DNA of 32,415 nucleotides from Thermomicrobiales bacterium (GTDB lineage: Bacteria > Chloroflexota > Chloroflexia > Thermomicrobiales > CADCWN01), in NCBI GenBank assembly GCA_030446685.1, contig JAUJMV010000042.1, forward strand, positions 1 through 32,415. Direction: 5' to 3'. A program made the position numbers and the translations under genes. Positions 15,487-24,607 of this stretch are shown here, one piece after another. The stretch's first letter is position 1; each line of letters begins with the position of its first letter. A model generated the notes under the pieces. The model searched no databases. It was not told the origin of the DNA and saw only the letters and a list, made by a program, of their open reading frames with translations.

Positions 15487-16812
15487 TCACCCGCCGCGTG
15501 CGGGAATTCGCCGGCGGTGGTCGCGCACCAGCGCCACGCACAGCGCCAGCGGCGCCTCCGGGTGCGCGGGCCGGGACAACCGGAAGCGCGCGGGGCGACG
15601 TCCACCGCCACCTGCCCGTCCGGGCAACGTGGAGCGGCACGAAAGGGCCGACGTTCTGGTGAAGGAGGCCAGGCCGGTGTACTGGTCCGCCTGCAGGACG
15701 GTCACGACGGTGCAGCCGGCGGCCGCCAGCGTCGCCAGGAACTCGCCGCCAGCCCTCCCGGTCGATGACCAGGCGGGCGAGGCCGTAGGAGCAGGGTCTG
15801 GCCGCTCGTAAGCGCGGATGAGCGCCGGCACACCGGCGGTCAGGTAGATCGCCGCGGTGGGTGGTGGCCAGCAAGGGGTGCCCCTGCTGGTCGTGCAGCA
15901 GCAGGAGCTGGCGGCAGCTCTGCACCTTACCCATGCGTGGCCGACCAAGCCCTGCGGGATGAGCGGCGGTGTGGACCGCCTTGCGATGGCCATCGATATA
16001 GTAGCGGGGGGCGGGCGCGGCGGCGCGCCCAGGCGGCCGCCACAGCCCGGCCGCCCAGGCCGCCAGGGCGGCGGTGAGCTTGTCGGCGCGCCGTCGCCCG
16101 CCGCGACCTCGGTGAGGAAGCGCTCGGCGTGGCGGTAGCCGGCGCGGCGGCGCCCGGAGAGCAGGGCGAGCGCCGCGCCGGTGTAGCCGCGCAAGTCCCA
16201 GGTCCGGTGGAGCCCGACCGCGCCGAGGAAGAGCAGCGTCCGCGCGAGCATCCGCCGGCAGCGGCGCTCATCGTGGGCTGCCGACCCCGCGCGTCGCCGA
16301 GGCCGGGGTGACCGCCGGTGAAAGGGCAGCCTCCAGGGCGGGCAGGATCCCGGTCTCGTGGGCGGCCGCCAGGAGCAGCAGGCTTCCCGGCGCCTTCCTG
16401 CCAGCCGGCTTCAGGCGCCGGCAGTGGCGCCTGATTTTCCCCCACCGTCACTGCGCGACGGCTGACCCCCAGCTTGGCCCGGACCCGATTGATCTGGCTG
16501 ACGCTGACCGGCACCCCGAAGCGCGCCCCGAGCGCGGCCTGGACGGCGGCCCCGCTGCTGTCCGGGGCACCGCGGCAGTAGGCCACCAACCACTGCTGAA
16601 CCGGCGCGGTCAGCTTGACGCATGGCCCTGCCGGCCATCCTCGCCGGCAGGGCGGCCGCCTCGCCCTCCAGGCGGATCCGCCGCCGCAGCCGGAAGACGG
16701 TGCGCGCACTGCTCGCGACACCGGCGTCCCAGGCCGCTTCCGGCCAGCGGTGCCCGGCTCGCAGGTTGCTCAGGAGCCGGAGCTTGCCGGCCCGTCGTTC
16801 CGCCGCATCCAT
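15487..16812 (-). pseudogene. DDE-type transposase of unassigned IS family, frameshifted
   Basis: The start is ATG 16812 behind AAGGAG: MDAAERRAGKLRLLSNLRAG. Helix-turn-helix segments follow in shifting frames (ARTVFRLRRRIRLEGEAAAL; APVQQWLVAYCRGAP; VPVSVSQINRVRAKLGVSRR). Then come LLFLGAVGLHRTWDLRGYTG and GYRHAERFLTEVAAGDGA, a YIDGHRKAVHTAALIPQGLVG-type block with a candidate catalytic Asp, LARLVIDREGW with a second Asp, and AGCTVVTVLQADQYTGLASF. The layout fits a winged-helix plus RNase-H-fold transposase. I cannot assign the IS family. At least three frame changes are needed. A half copy of the adjacent repeat cluster overlaps its 3' end, so those repeats may derive from this element's terminus. 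Confidence 0.6.
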
Positions 16813-16952
16813 GCCGCCGCTCCTTCACTGGTCGCGCCAAAGGCTGGGGGTAGCAGACCTCGCGGTCGGCGCACCGCTGGCGCGCCAAGCAGCTGTAGGC
16901 AGGGGGAAGGGCGGGCCGCGGTGGCCCGCCCCTGGGTGGTGCCGGCGGACGC

Positions 16953-17125
16953 CTATGGTTGCACGGTGGACACGCGGACGTAGTCGAAGTTCGCGACGCC
17001 GCCGGCGCCACCCATCGGCACCAGCCCGATCCGCGCGTTCGGGCCCAGGTTCTGCATGCACGCCCACCGCGCGCCGGGTGACGCCGGCGCGACTGGTGTA
17101 CGCCGTGTACTGCTCCTCCCCGGTG
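16953..17125 (-). pseudogene. C-terminal fragment of a concanavalin-like (DUF1349-type) domain protein
   Basis: Two overlapping frames read [14 protein letters not shown] and then [18 protein letters not shown] followed by [12 protein letters not shown] and a stop. YTAYTSxxGVT plus FDYVRV is the usual end of DUF1349/LamG-like sandwich domains in secreted carbohydrate-related proteins. The remainder is absent. Just upstream on the minus strand a short [16 protein letters not shown] stretch resembles a P-loop, but it is too short to assign. Confidence 0.4.
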
Positions 17126-17222
17126 TCCGGGCAGGAGGTCCGGTCATCCGGTGGCCGACGACGGCGTTGCCGTAGCGCGGCGCGGCGGCGATCTCCTTGG
17201 CCAACGTGGACTTGCCCGCGCA

Positions 17223-17254
17223 GACAGGCCTCGCCACCAAGGGCGAGGCCTGTC
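17223..17254 (-). terminator. Perfect 13-bp stem terminator after S8 protease
   Basis: GACAGGCCTCGCC (17223-17235) and GGCGAGGCCTGTC (17242-17254) form a perfect stem with a 6-base loop, 3 bases beyond the protease stop codon. No U-tract follows. Position and strength make a transcription terminator the simplest reading. Confidence 0.65.
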
Positions 17255-17257
17255 CGG

Positions 17258-18620
17258 CTAGTAGCCGCCGGCGTATTCCAGATAGCCGTAGTAGCGGGAC
17301 CCGGCGCTCGTCACGCGGTGCGGATCCTCCGCGAAGCCGTAGAGCGGGCTGCGCCGCCGCGTCGGCGGTGCGCAGCTCGCCATGAGCTCGCCGGCGACAT
17401 CGTGGCGCAGGGGCCCGCGAGGCAGAGCGGCGCGCGGCGGTGCCGGCGACATGGGGCGCGGCCATGCTCGTCCCGAGATGGTGTTGTAGCCGCCATCCTT
17501 CCAGGTGGGAGTGATGCAGACGCCGGGCGCGGCGATGGTGTGGTCGGCGTCGCGGTGCCCGACCGTCGTCCAGTTGCTGAAGTCGGCGGTGTCGTCGCCA
17601 TCGGCCCGGCAGGTGGTCGCGGCCGCGCCGCCCGGCCGGCCGTTGAAGTCCGCCACCGCCGTCACGCTCAGGACCTCGTCGTACGCCGCCGGCACGAAGT
17701 CCTTCATGTCCACGTTGGAGTTCCCGGCGGCGACGACGTACGCCACGCCTGTGGCGACCGCGTTGCAGATCGCCTTGTGCAGCGCGTCGTTGTTGCTCTT
17801 GCCGCAGTTGCCGTCGTCCGCGCCGCTGCCCGCCGAGGCTCATGTTGGCGACCTTGATGCCCGTGTTCGCGGTGACCCAGTCGATGCCGCAGGCGACGGA
17901 CGACCAGCTCCTGGAGCCGCGGTTGTCCAGCACCCGCACCGCATAGAGCGGCGCATGCGGGCGCCGCGCCGACGACGCCGGTGGCGTCGTCCTTCGCCAC
18001 GGACTACTGGCCACGTGCGTCCCGTGGCCGTTGCCGTCGTCGTAGGTGTTTTCTCCCCGTCAGCACGTAGTTCTTGCCGCCCACCACGTTCAGATCGGGA
18101 TGGTCGAGGTCGATGCCGGTGTCGATGATCGCGGCGGCGACAGCGACGCCGCCGGAACCGTCGCCGGACTTCGTGCTGCTCGCCTCGCCGTCAATGCGAT
18201 CGATGCCGGTCGGGAGCGTCTGGCCGGTCGCCCAGACGCGTGGTCTTCCACGAACGCCACACGGGGGTCCGCCTTGATCGCCGCGAGCCGCTGCGCCGGG
18301 AATCGTGCCGCGTAGCCCTTCCAGGGCATGCTCGTAGAGGTGCTGGAGGCCGACCCCGTGGCGCTGGGCGTGCTCGTTGGCGACGGCAGGAACATCGGCG
18401 GTGTCGTCGCGCAAGACGACGATGTACTGGCCGGGGAGACCGGCCGCCGGCGGTGCGGCTACGGCAACGGACGGGACGAGGGCCAGCAGCAGGAGGACTG
18501 CGGAGAAAGGCGCGCAACGCCGGTGGCTCGGCGGTCTTTCCTCCAAGACATCACGCCCTAGCCGCCGGCGGATCGTGCCGGCGATGCACGGTCGACCGGT
18601 GTACTCTCCGCCTGCATCTC
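17258..18620 (-). pseudogene. Secreted subtilisin-like serine protease (S8), frameshifted
   Basis: A signal peptide (FSAVLLLLALVPSVAVAAPP) is followed by an I9-type propeptide (LPGQYIVVLRDDTADVPAVA through ALEGLRG, and in another frame AIKADPRVAFVEDHA). All three catalytic residues can be found: Asp in AAIIDTGIDLDHPDL, His in the translated GHGTHVAS block near 18005, and Ser in [14 protein letters not shown] near 17470. [20 protein letters not shown] and [20 protein letters not shown] are typical subtilase segments. The protein ends [11 protein letters not shown] at 17258. At least four frame changes break it, some near GC homopolymers. If these are sequence errors, the organism makes an active exported protease of about 430 residues. 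The exact start codon is uncertain because a frame change lies near it. Confidence 0.75.
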
Positions 18621-18653
18621 CTGCACGACTTCGTGCGGTGAGTGGGAACCCTA

Positions 18654-18659
18654 AGTATA
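18654..18659 (-). promoter_or_regulatory. Extended -10 promoter element for S8 protease
   Basis: The minus strand reads TGCTATACT, an extended -10 (TGnTATACT), about 40-100 bases before the possible protease starts. No clear -35 lies 17 bp upstream, as is common for extended -10 promoters. Confidence 0.4.
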
Positions 18660-18663
18660 GCAC

Positions 18664-19739
18664 AACGCTTGCCCATCATCGAGCTGTCGGCCCACGGCGT
18701 GGCTATGCCTGGAAAACCGGACTGCCCCAGGAGGTGCCTTGGGGGCCTGATGCGCTCCTGAAACTCCAGGCCGAACTCCTGGTCAACCAAAGTTACCTTC
18801 CGGTGACGACAACTTACCGGGCACGGCGTTGCCAGTCTAGATGCGGCACCCCGAGCGGCTGGAGCGACTCCCTGTCCGTAGGTTCATTAAGCTTGGTCTG
18901 CTCGCCATCGAAATCGATGCGACCCCAGATGCAGCTCTACTGATCAGGGAGGGCAACACAGAACGGCAGATCCTGCTGTTCTGATGTTGGCTGGCTGGCC
19001 ATTGCCGAAGGTGTCGCTCCCCACCACGCTGGAGAGAACCAGGACATGAAAGGCAGGACGGTCCAGCAGACAGCGCTGGAGGACACGACTGTTAATGCGA
19101 ATGCCGCCGGGAACCTCTCGGACGATGTGTCGCGCCAGACAGTGTTGCTGGACGACTTGTTCCGGGAAAGGCATGGACCAGCGCTCGATGCCTCGTTCGA
19201 GCACATGCTCGTCGCCGTCACAATCGAATGGCCGGGTCCATATCGTCCTCAAGGGACGTCTGCTACCTAGGACAATGCTCGTCCTAGTTACGGTTGTTGG
19301 CTTGTTGTTCATGCTCTATCTAATCTTCGCGGACAGCGTACCAGTACAGCAAGCCTCAAGTTCCCGGTAGTCTTGGTAGCACTCCTCCCTGCTACAGCGC
19401 TACGAAACCACCGGAGTACTTCGGTTTCGCTGTACTAAATAGAGGGTGACAGCCAGCTGATACAGTGCCGGCCCCCGCCGCGCGACGGCAGAACGCAACG
19501 GCGCCTTGGCGCGTTGGGCAGGAGGTGGGTGGCACGCCCCCTCAGCACCTGGTGTACACATGCTGATCTGTGACTGGCAGGCTTATAGTCGAACAATAGC
19601 CCAAGCTGGGCCGCCATGGCTGCAAAACACTGCGGCTACTCACCCTGTTTTCTGTCACCCGTAGGATACCGTTGGTGAACTCCCCTACTGTCCTTACCGC
19701 TAGCGATATCGTCAAGTACGATGGGGAAGAGGGTGGCCG
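18664..19739. other. Lower-GC stretch, mostly without recognisable genes
   Basis: This kilobase is visibly less GC-rich than the rest of the window, with runs such as TTCATTAAGCTTGG and GGTTGTTGGCTTGTTG. No known gene, tRNA or rRNA is recognised. One weak coding candidate is listed separately (19046-19370). It may be foreign DNA or a decayed mobile element. Confidence 0.4.
19046..19370 (+). pseudogene. Possible small tail-anchored protein, one frameshift
   Basis: The ATG at 19046 opens MKGRTVQQTALEDTTVNANA, then LLDDLFRERHGPALDASFEH and LVAVTIEWPG. A switch of frame near 19,235 gives GRVHIVLKGRLLPRTMLVLV followed by TVVGLLFMLYLIFADSV, a convincing transmembrane segment close to the C-terminus. 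Read together these would make about 108 residues. I do not recognise the family, and composition differs from neighbouring genes. It may equally be non-coding. Confidence 0.22.
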
Positions 19740-19892
19740 ATGGCGGGCGACGACGGGCTGCTGGTGCCCTGCCCGATCTGCGAGGGGACTGGGGTCGAGC
19801 GGGCGGCGCCGGTGGGGCCATGCGCTCGGCTGGGGCGAACATCGCCGACGCGGTGGGGGCGAGCGGAGCGCGCGCAGCGCCATGACCGGTGA
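19740..19892 (+). CDS. Possible 50-aa CxxC protein
   Basis: ATG 19740, behind a GGGGAAGAGG purine run, encodes MAGDDGLLVPCPICEGTGVE and ends at a stop at 19890. CPICEGTG resembles half of a zinc ribbon or DnaJ-type CxxCxGxG knuckle, and a third Cys follows in GPC. The rest is arginine-rich and not protein-like. It may be the start of a frameshifted gene. From 19893 to 20239 nothing else is supported apart from a repeat arm at 20176. Confidence 0.25.
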   Translation: MAGDDGLLVPCPICEGTGVERAAPVGPCARLGRTSPTRWGRAERAQRHDR

Positions 19893-20175
19893 GCAGATGC
19901 GCGGGCGGCGGATGGCCCCGCGCCGGCGAGGAGCGCGCGCCATCGTGGCCTGGCCCGGCTCTTTGGCCGGCGACGCGTCCTGCGCCGACCGATCGGGTCC
20001 TGAGTGCCCTGCCCCCGGCAGGGCCGGCGCGATCCGCCGCGCGGGGTGCGGCGCTACGGCTCCCCCTGTGCCGGCCGAGAAGTCTATCCGCTGGGCCGCC
20101 GCGCGCCCGTGACGGCCTGCGATCCTCGCGGCGGGGCAGACGTCCGCTCGCGGCATCGCGGGACGTGGACCGCGG

Positions 20176-20200
20176 GCGGATGGACGTTTCGGCCAACACA
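20176..20200 (-). repeat. Solo arm of the palindromic repeat family
   Basis: GCGGATGGACGTTTCGGCCA followed by ACACA matches the right arm of the 95-bp repeats (GGATGGA, then CGTTT, then GGCCAGCACA). It lies 40 bases past the htpG stop. No good left arm is found 95 bases away. Confidence 0.4.
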
Positions 20201-20239
20201 AGGGATTGCCTCTCTGCCGACCCACCACCGCCCTGCACC

Positions 20240-22111
20240 CTACCCGGCCCCGCGGGCGGCGGCTTCCAGGAGCGACTGGAGGCGGCCGACCATGGCGGCG
20301 GGGTTGGGGTGCAGCCCCTCCAGCAGCAGGGCGTTGTCGTAGAGTTGCTCGACCAGGAGGCCGACCAGGGGGTCGTCCGGGCGCTCGCCGGTGAGGCGGG
20401 CCAGGTCGGCGACCAGCGGGTGGGCGCGGTTGAGTTCGAGGATCTTCGGCGGGACGCTGTAATCGCGGCCGAGCAGGCGCTGGAGGCGGGCCAGCTCGTG
20501 CTGCGGCCCGGCGTCGGGCGAGACGAGGCGGGCGGGGCTGGCGCGCAGGGCGGACGAGGCGCGGACGGCGGTGATCCGCTCGCCCAGCGCCGCTTGCGCA
20601 CGCGCCGCGAGCCGGTCGAACGCCTCGTCGTCGATCCCGGCGGCGGCCTCCTCGGCCGCGCCGGGGAGGGTCAGGTCGGGGTCGTCCACGTTGCGGAGCC
20701 GCTTGCCGTCGTACTCGCGCAGGCCGTTCAGCATGAAGCTGTCGACCACGTCGACCAGCAGCAGGGCCTCCAGGCCGCGCGCCTCCAGCGCCTCCAGGTG
20801 GGGGCTCCGGCGCGCGCTGTCGAGGTCGCCGGCCAGGACGTAGTAGATCGCGGTCTGCCCCTCGGCCAGCCGGCCGGCGTACTCGGCCAGGCCGATCAGC
20901 GCGTCGCCCTCGGCTTTCGTGCTATGGAAGCGCAAGAGGGGCAGCAGCTCGTCGCGCACCGTCGGGTCGGCGGCGAGGCCCTCCTTGAGGAAGGGGCCGA
21001 ACTCGCGCCAGAACCGGGCGTACTGGTCCGGCTCCTGCTCGGCCTGCTCCGCGAGCGTCTTGGTCAGCCGGCCGGTCAGCGTCCGCTTGATGCGCTGGAG
21101 CAGCGGGCTGCGCTGGACCGTCTCGCGCGCGACGTTGAGCGGCAGGTCCTCGGAATCGACCACCCCCTCGACGAAGCGGAAGTGGGCGGGCAGGAGGTCC
21201 TGGGCCTCCTCGCGGATCAGCACCTTGCGCGAGTAGAGCGTGATCCGCCCCTCGACCCGCCGTTCCAGCACGCCGCGCTCGCGCGCCGCAGGGACGTAGA
21301 GGATGGCGTGCAGATCGAGCGGCGCGTCGGTCGAGACGTGCAGGTGGAGCAGCGGGTCGGCGACCTCGTGGGTGAGCTCGCGGTAGAACCTGGTGTATTC
21401 CTCGTCCCGCACCGTGTGGGCGGGCTGCCGCCAGAGCGCGGTCTGCTGGTTGGCCTGCTCGTCGCCGACGTAGATGGGGAAGGCGACGAAGTCGAGTGGC
21501 GCTTGACGATGTGCTTGAGCCGCCAGGGAGGCGAACTCCGCGGCGTCCTCCCGCAGTTCGAGGGTGATCGTCGTCCCGCGGCCCTCGCGCTCGGCGGGGC
21601 CGACGGTGAACGTTTCGTCGCCGCGGCTGCGCCACTGCGCCGCCTCGGCCTCCGGGCGGTAGGAGCGGGAGATGACGGTGATCTCCTCGGCTACGACGAA
21701 CGCGGCGTAGAAGCCGACGCCGAACTGGCCGATCAGCTGGCCGCGCTGGCCCGCCTCCAGCCCCGCCATCAGCGCCTTCACGCCGGACTGGGCGATCGTC
21801 CCCAGGTGCTCGACCAACTCCTCGCGCGTCATGCCGACGCCGCTGTCGGCGATGGTGATCGTCCTGGCCTCCTCGTCGGCGCTGATCCTGATCGCCAGTT
21901 CGGCCCCGGCGTCGCGGACCTCGCGGTTGGTCAGCATCTCGAACTGGACGCGGTGGAGCGCGTCGGAGGCGTTGGAGACCAGCTCGCGCAGGAAGATCTC
22001 GCGGTCGGCGTAGAGCGAGTGCGCCAGGATGTGCAGCAGCTGCTTGACCTCGGCGCGGAAGGGGACCGGCGTCTGCTCGGTGAGGTTCGTCTGTTCCGTA
22101 TCGGCGGCCAT
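20240..22111 (-). CDS. htpG: Molecular chaperone HtpG (bacterial Hsp90)
   Basis: This 623-residue ATP-dependent chaperone starts at ATG 22111 behind GGAGGT. The N-terminal ATPase domain has LLHILAHSLYADREIFLREL, VSNASDALHR, IADSGVGMTREEL, LGTIAQSG and GQFGVGFYAAFVVA, all GHKL nucleotide-site motifs. The middle domain has LDLHAILYVPA, ITLYSRKVLI and VVDSEDLPLNVARE with the conserved Arg. The C-terminal domain is present. One oddity: around 21494-21533 the protein reads SLAAQAHRQAPLDFVAF, while the next frame gives WRLKHIVKRHS, which matches Hsp90 middle domains. Two compensating indels have thus altered about 13 residues, and the true protein probably has the conserved version. The gene has its own promoter, so it is probably transcribed apart from the amidase gene. 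Confidence 0.95.
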   Translation of the reverse strand: MAADTEQTNLTEQTPVPFRAEVKQLLHILAHSLYADREIFLRELVSNASDALHRVQFEMLTNREVRDAGAELAIRISADEEARTITIADSGVGMTREELVEHLGTIAQSGVKALMAGLEAGQRGQLIGQFGVGFYAAFVVAEEITVISRSYRPEAEAAQWRSRGDETFTVGPAEREGRGTTITLELREDAAEFASLAAQAHRQAPLDFVAFPIYVGDEQANQQTALWRQPAHTVRDEEYTRFYRELTHEVADPLLHLHVSTDAPLDLHAILYVPAARERGVLERRVEGRITLYSRKVLIREEAQDLLPAHFRFVEGVVDSEDLPLNVARETVQRSPLLQRIKRTLTGRLTKTLAEQAEQEPDQYARFWREFGPFLKEGLAADPTVRDELLPLLRFHSTKAEGDALIGLAEYAGRLAEGQTAIYYVLAGDLDSARRSPHLEALEARGLEALLLVDVVDSFMLNGLREYDGKRLRNVDDPDLTLPGAAEEAAAGIDDEAFDRLAARAQAALGERITAVRASSALRASPARLVSPDAGPQHELARLQRLLGRDYSVPPKILELNRAHPLVADLARLTGERPDDPLVGLLVEQLYDNALLLEGLHPNPAAMVGRLQSLLEAAARGAG

Positions 22112-22168
22112 GAGCGTACCTCCACTACCCGGCGCGTGCGCGCGGGACCCGCAGGTTCGATGGGGCGG

Positions 22169-22198
22169 ATCGTAGCGGAAGGCGGGCGGGGCGGGCAA
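22169..22198 (-). promoter_or_regulatory. Promoter of htpG
   Basis: On the minus strand, TTGCCC (22198-22193) and TACGAT (22174-22169) are separated by 18 bp and lie about 60 bases ahead of the htpG start. They resemble a housekeeping -35/-10 pair. No CIRCE inverted repeat is visible. Confidence 0.5.
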
Positions 22199-22208
22199 GG
22201 GGCGCGCC

Positions 22209-22255
22209 GCCGGGTCGCCGGTGGAAACCGACGCCCGTTCTTCAGGCGACCCGGC
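22209..22255 (-). terminator. 11-bp stem hairpin between amidase and htpG
   Basis: GCCGGGTCGCC (22209-22219) and GGCGACCCGGC (22245-22255) are perfectly complementary around a 25-base loop that holds a small inner hairpin (CGGT-GGAA-ACCG). It lies 25 bases after the amidase stop and 10 bases ahead of the htpG -35, fitting a terminator that separates the two genes. Confidence 0.5.
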
Positions 22256-22280
22256 CGCGCATTGTGGCACACTGCCGGGC

Positions 22281-23592
22281 CTACCCCGCGCGCACCGCCT
22301 CCGCCAGCGGGCCGGCCCAGCCGAGGAGGCGCTCATCGGCCCCCGCCTCCGCCCCGGCGACGCACTGCACCCCGACGGGCAGCCCGCCCCCGGCCGGCCG
22401 GCCGCGCGAGCGCCGGCAGGCCCGCCTGCGTCCAGGGCACGTTCATGATCCAGTCGCCGGTCGAGTCAAGCCCCGCCGACGCGGGCCCAGGCGCGGGCGG
22501 GCAGATCCATAGGTCGACCCCGGCCCGCGCGCGGGCCTCTTCCAGCTCCTCGCGCAGCGCCGCCCGCCCCGCGCGCAGCCCCGGCAGCTCCTCCGGTGCG
22601 ACGGCCTGCCCCGCGCGGACGAGCGCCGCCGTGCGCGGCCGGTAGCGGCCCGCGTGCGCCGCGAACCAGTCGCGGTGGGCGGCGGCCAGCTCGGCGTAGG
22701 CCAGCCGAGTATGCCGGCGGTTGATCGCGCCGATGTCCCCCAGCGCCGGCACGCGCCGGACGGTATACCCCGCCGCCGCCAGCCGCGCCGCCTGCCTCTC
22801 GAACGCCGCCAGCCCGTCCGGCGCCGCCTGCCGCAGGTAGGCCCCTTCCGGCACCCCGAGCACCGGCCGGCGGCCGGGCCGCGCGGCCAGGTCGTCCCGC
22901 CAGTCGCGGCAGAGCACCGACGCGGCGAGGTGCATCCCGGCCGCATCCTGGGTGAAGAGCCCGACATGGTCGACCGCCGGGGCGTAGGGGATCACCCCGT
23001 CCACCGGGACGCGCTCGTAGCTCGGCTTGAACCCCACGACGCCGCAGAACGCGGCCGGGCGGATCACCGAGCCGATCGTCTGCGAGCCGAGCGCCAGCGG
23101 GCAGAGGCCCGCCGCCACCGCCGCCGCCGACCCGCTGCTCGACCCTCCGGGGGTGTGGGCCGGCTGGTGCGGGTTGCGCGTCGGCCCCGGCTCCGCCGCG
23201 GCGAACTCGGTCGTCACCGTCTTGCCCAGGATGAGCGCACCGGCCCGGCGCAGCGCGGCCACCGAGGACGCCTCCGCCCCGGCGAAGAGGCCCGCGGGCA
23301 GCACCGACCCGGCGCGCGTCGCGAACCCCGCGACGCGGAAGATGTCCTTCACTCCGACCGGCACGCCGAACAGCGCCGGACGGGCGGCCGGGTCCGGGTA
23401 CCGTGCGCGCACCGCCGCCGCCTCGGCCAGCAGCCGCGCGCGCCGGCCCGCCTCCGGCAGCAGCGACCGGATCGCCGGCTCGATCGCGTCGATCCGGTCG
23501 CACAGGTCGGCGGCGTAGGCGACCGGGTCCAGCCGCCCCTCGCGCAGCGCGGTAGCGATGCCGGCCAGCGGAGCCGGTCCCAGGAGCGTCAC
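22281..23592 (-). CDS. Amidase (GatA/amidase-signature family), C-terminal frameshift
   Basis: The start is GTG 23592 behind GGAGGGGG: VTLLGPAPLAGIATALREGR. The Ser-cisSer-Lys triad is visible as Lys in FGVPVGVKDIFRVAG, the serine-rich GGSSSGSAAAVAAG, and the nucleophile region in GSQTIGSVIRPAAFCGVVGF, followed by KPSYERVPVDG. The family hydrolyses amides, and relatives include allophanate hydrolase and GatA. About 435 residues is typical. After WTQAGLPALA the frame shifts near 22,405 at a GGGGG run; the neighbouring frame gives GLPVGVQCVAG and WAGPLAEAVRAG and stops at 22281, as expected for an intact protein. Without correction the product would end in an arginine/glycine-rich tail at 22333. 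The substrate is unknown. No gatB or gatC is adjacent, so a catabolic amidase is more likely than tRNA amidation. Confidence 0.85.
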
Positions 23593-23688
23593 GATCCCCC
23601 TCCCCCCGCGCCCGGTCCTCGCCGCCATAGCCCTGGCATGCGTTTGTAACGCGGACCGGGGAGGGTGTCAACTCGCGCGGCGGATGGC

Positions 23689-23783
23689 TGTCCTGGCTGA
23701 TTATCCATCCGCCGTTGCGAGGGGTGATGTCTCCGGTATTGCCGGGGCCTGATGAGCGGATAGACTGCGGCGTGGAAGGCTGC
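23689..23783. repeat. Degenerate palindromic repeat
   Basis: A clear left arm (TGTCCTGGCTGATTATCCAT then CCGCC) matches the family. The expected right arm near 23759-23783 is weak (GCGGATAGACTGCGG). An additional 8-bp inverted repeat, GCGGATGG (23680-23687) and CCATCCGC (23706-23713), overlaps its left arm. Confidence 0.4.
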
Positions 23784-23847
23784 CTCCGTCTCCGCAGCGA
23801 GGCAGCGCCGTCAGTGAGGAGTACGATCGTGGGCTTCATCGGCCGGT

Positions 23848-23942
23848 TGTGCTGGCCGACAACTCCGTCCGCGCGGTGATCGACGAAGCCATTGCTCTTT
23901 CGCATCCACGCGGATAGGCATGGCCGGTGGGTGCAGTGGCGA
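23848..23942. repeat. Degenerate palindromic repeat
   Basis: The left arm TGTGCTGGCCGACAACTCCG then TCCGCG matches the family consensus. The right arm is diverged (GCGGATAGGCATGGCCGG). It is the second of three neighbouring copies. Confidence 0.4.
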
Positions 23943-23970
23943 GTATGGACCAGTTCCACTGATGGTCACC

Positions 23971-24065
23971 TGTCCTGGCCGTTTACTCTGTCGGGGGCCA
24001 AATTCTGGCACCCAAGTTCCGTGAGTGTTAGAAAATCAGCCGGACGGAGAAAACGGCCAGGACAG
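23971..24065. repeat. 95-bp palindromic repeat
   Basis: The left arm TGTCCTGGCCGTTTACTC and a right arm ending AAAACGGCCAGGACA pair almost perfectly over about 24 bp. Total length is 95 bp, as in the copy at 3140-3234. Both outer ends carry the same C for G change (TGTCCTGG and CCAGGACA), so the palindrome has been kept by paired changes. It abuts the truncated DinB fragment. Confidence 0.8.
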
Positions 24066-24277
24066 CGCTCGTGGCCGAGCGACTTCGCCCGGCCGCCCGG
24101 CTCCAGCGGGCGCGGGTCGATCCCGCGGGCGCGCCCGGCCACCGTCGCGCCGCCGGCGCGACGGCCAGCTCCCCGAGGGTGCGGATGCCCCGCTCGGCGA
24201 GGCGCGCCTGGGCCTTGGGGCCGACGCCTGGCAACCGGCCTGCCGGCAGGGGCGCGAGGAAGGCCCGTAGGGTGCCA
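24066..24277 (-). pseudogene. DNA polymerase IV (DinB) fragment
   Basis: The minus strand encodes LRAFLAPLPAGRLPGVGPKA and QARLAERGIRTLGELAV, the helix-hairpin-helix region after the palm of Y-family polymerases. After a one-base shift it continues ARGIDPRPLEPGGRAKSLGH, the start of the little-finger domain. The similarity stops at GHE, right where the 95-bp palindrome begins (24065). The catalytic N-terminal half is not found upstream. This is a remnant with no activity expected. The stretch 24278-24607 shows nothing else I can identify. Confidence 0.6.
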
Positions 24278-24607
24278 GAACTCGCGCATGGGCGGCCGGG
24301 CCGACGTAAACCCGCGCCCGGCGCGCCGTGCGTCTCCCGCCCGCGTGCCATTCAGCCCTCGTCGAGGCGGTGGCAAGCCCGTGCCTGAGCGAAATGGCGT
24401 CCCTGTACCGGCCAGCCGTGGCCGGCGGACACGCGCGGGCACAACCGGCCCACAGTGCCGCAGCAGCGCCGCGATGCGTCTGCCGTGCGGGGGGCGAGTT
24501 CAGGCGGCGACGGCGTGGTCGTGGATGAGCCCGCCCAGGACCGGTCAGCGGGTGACCTACTCCGGGGCGACGGGCGTGCTGGGCACGGCGCCAGGGGCAC
24601 GGGGAGC

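Noticed and set aside
17150..17225. P-loop NTPase gene ([12 protein letters not shown])
   Set aside because: Only about 20 residues resemble a Walker A segment, the first glycine is missing, and the sequence overlaps the terminator stem of the protease gene.
19889..22645. A 918-codon open frame on the plus strand
   Set aside because: It lies opposite htpG, whose motifs are unambiguous on the minus strand, and its own translation shows no domain.
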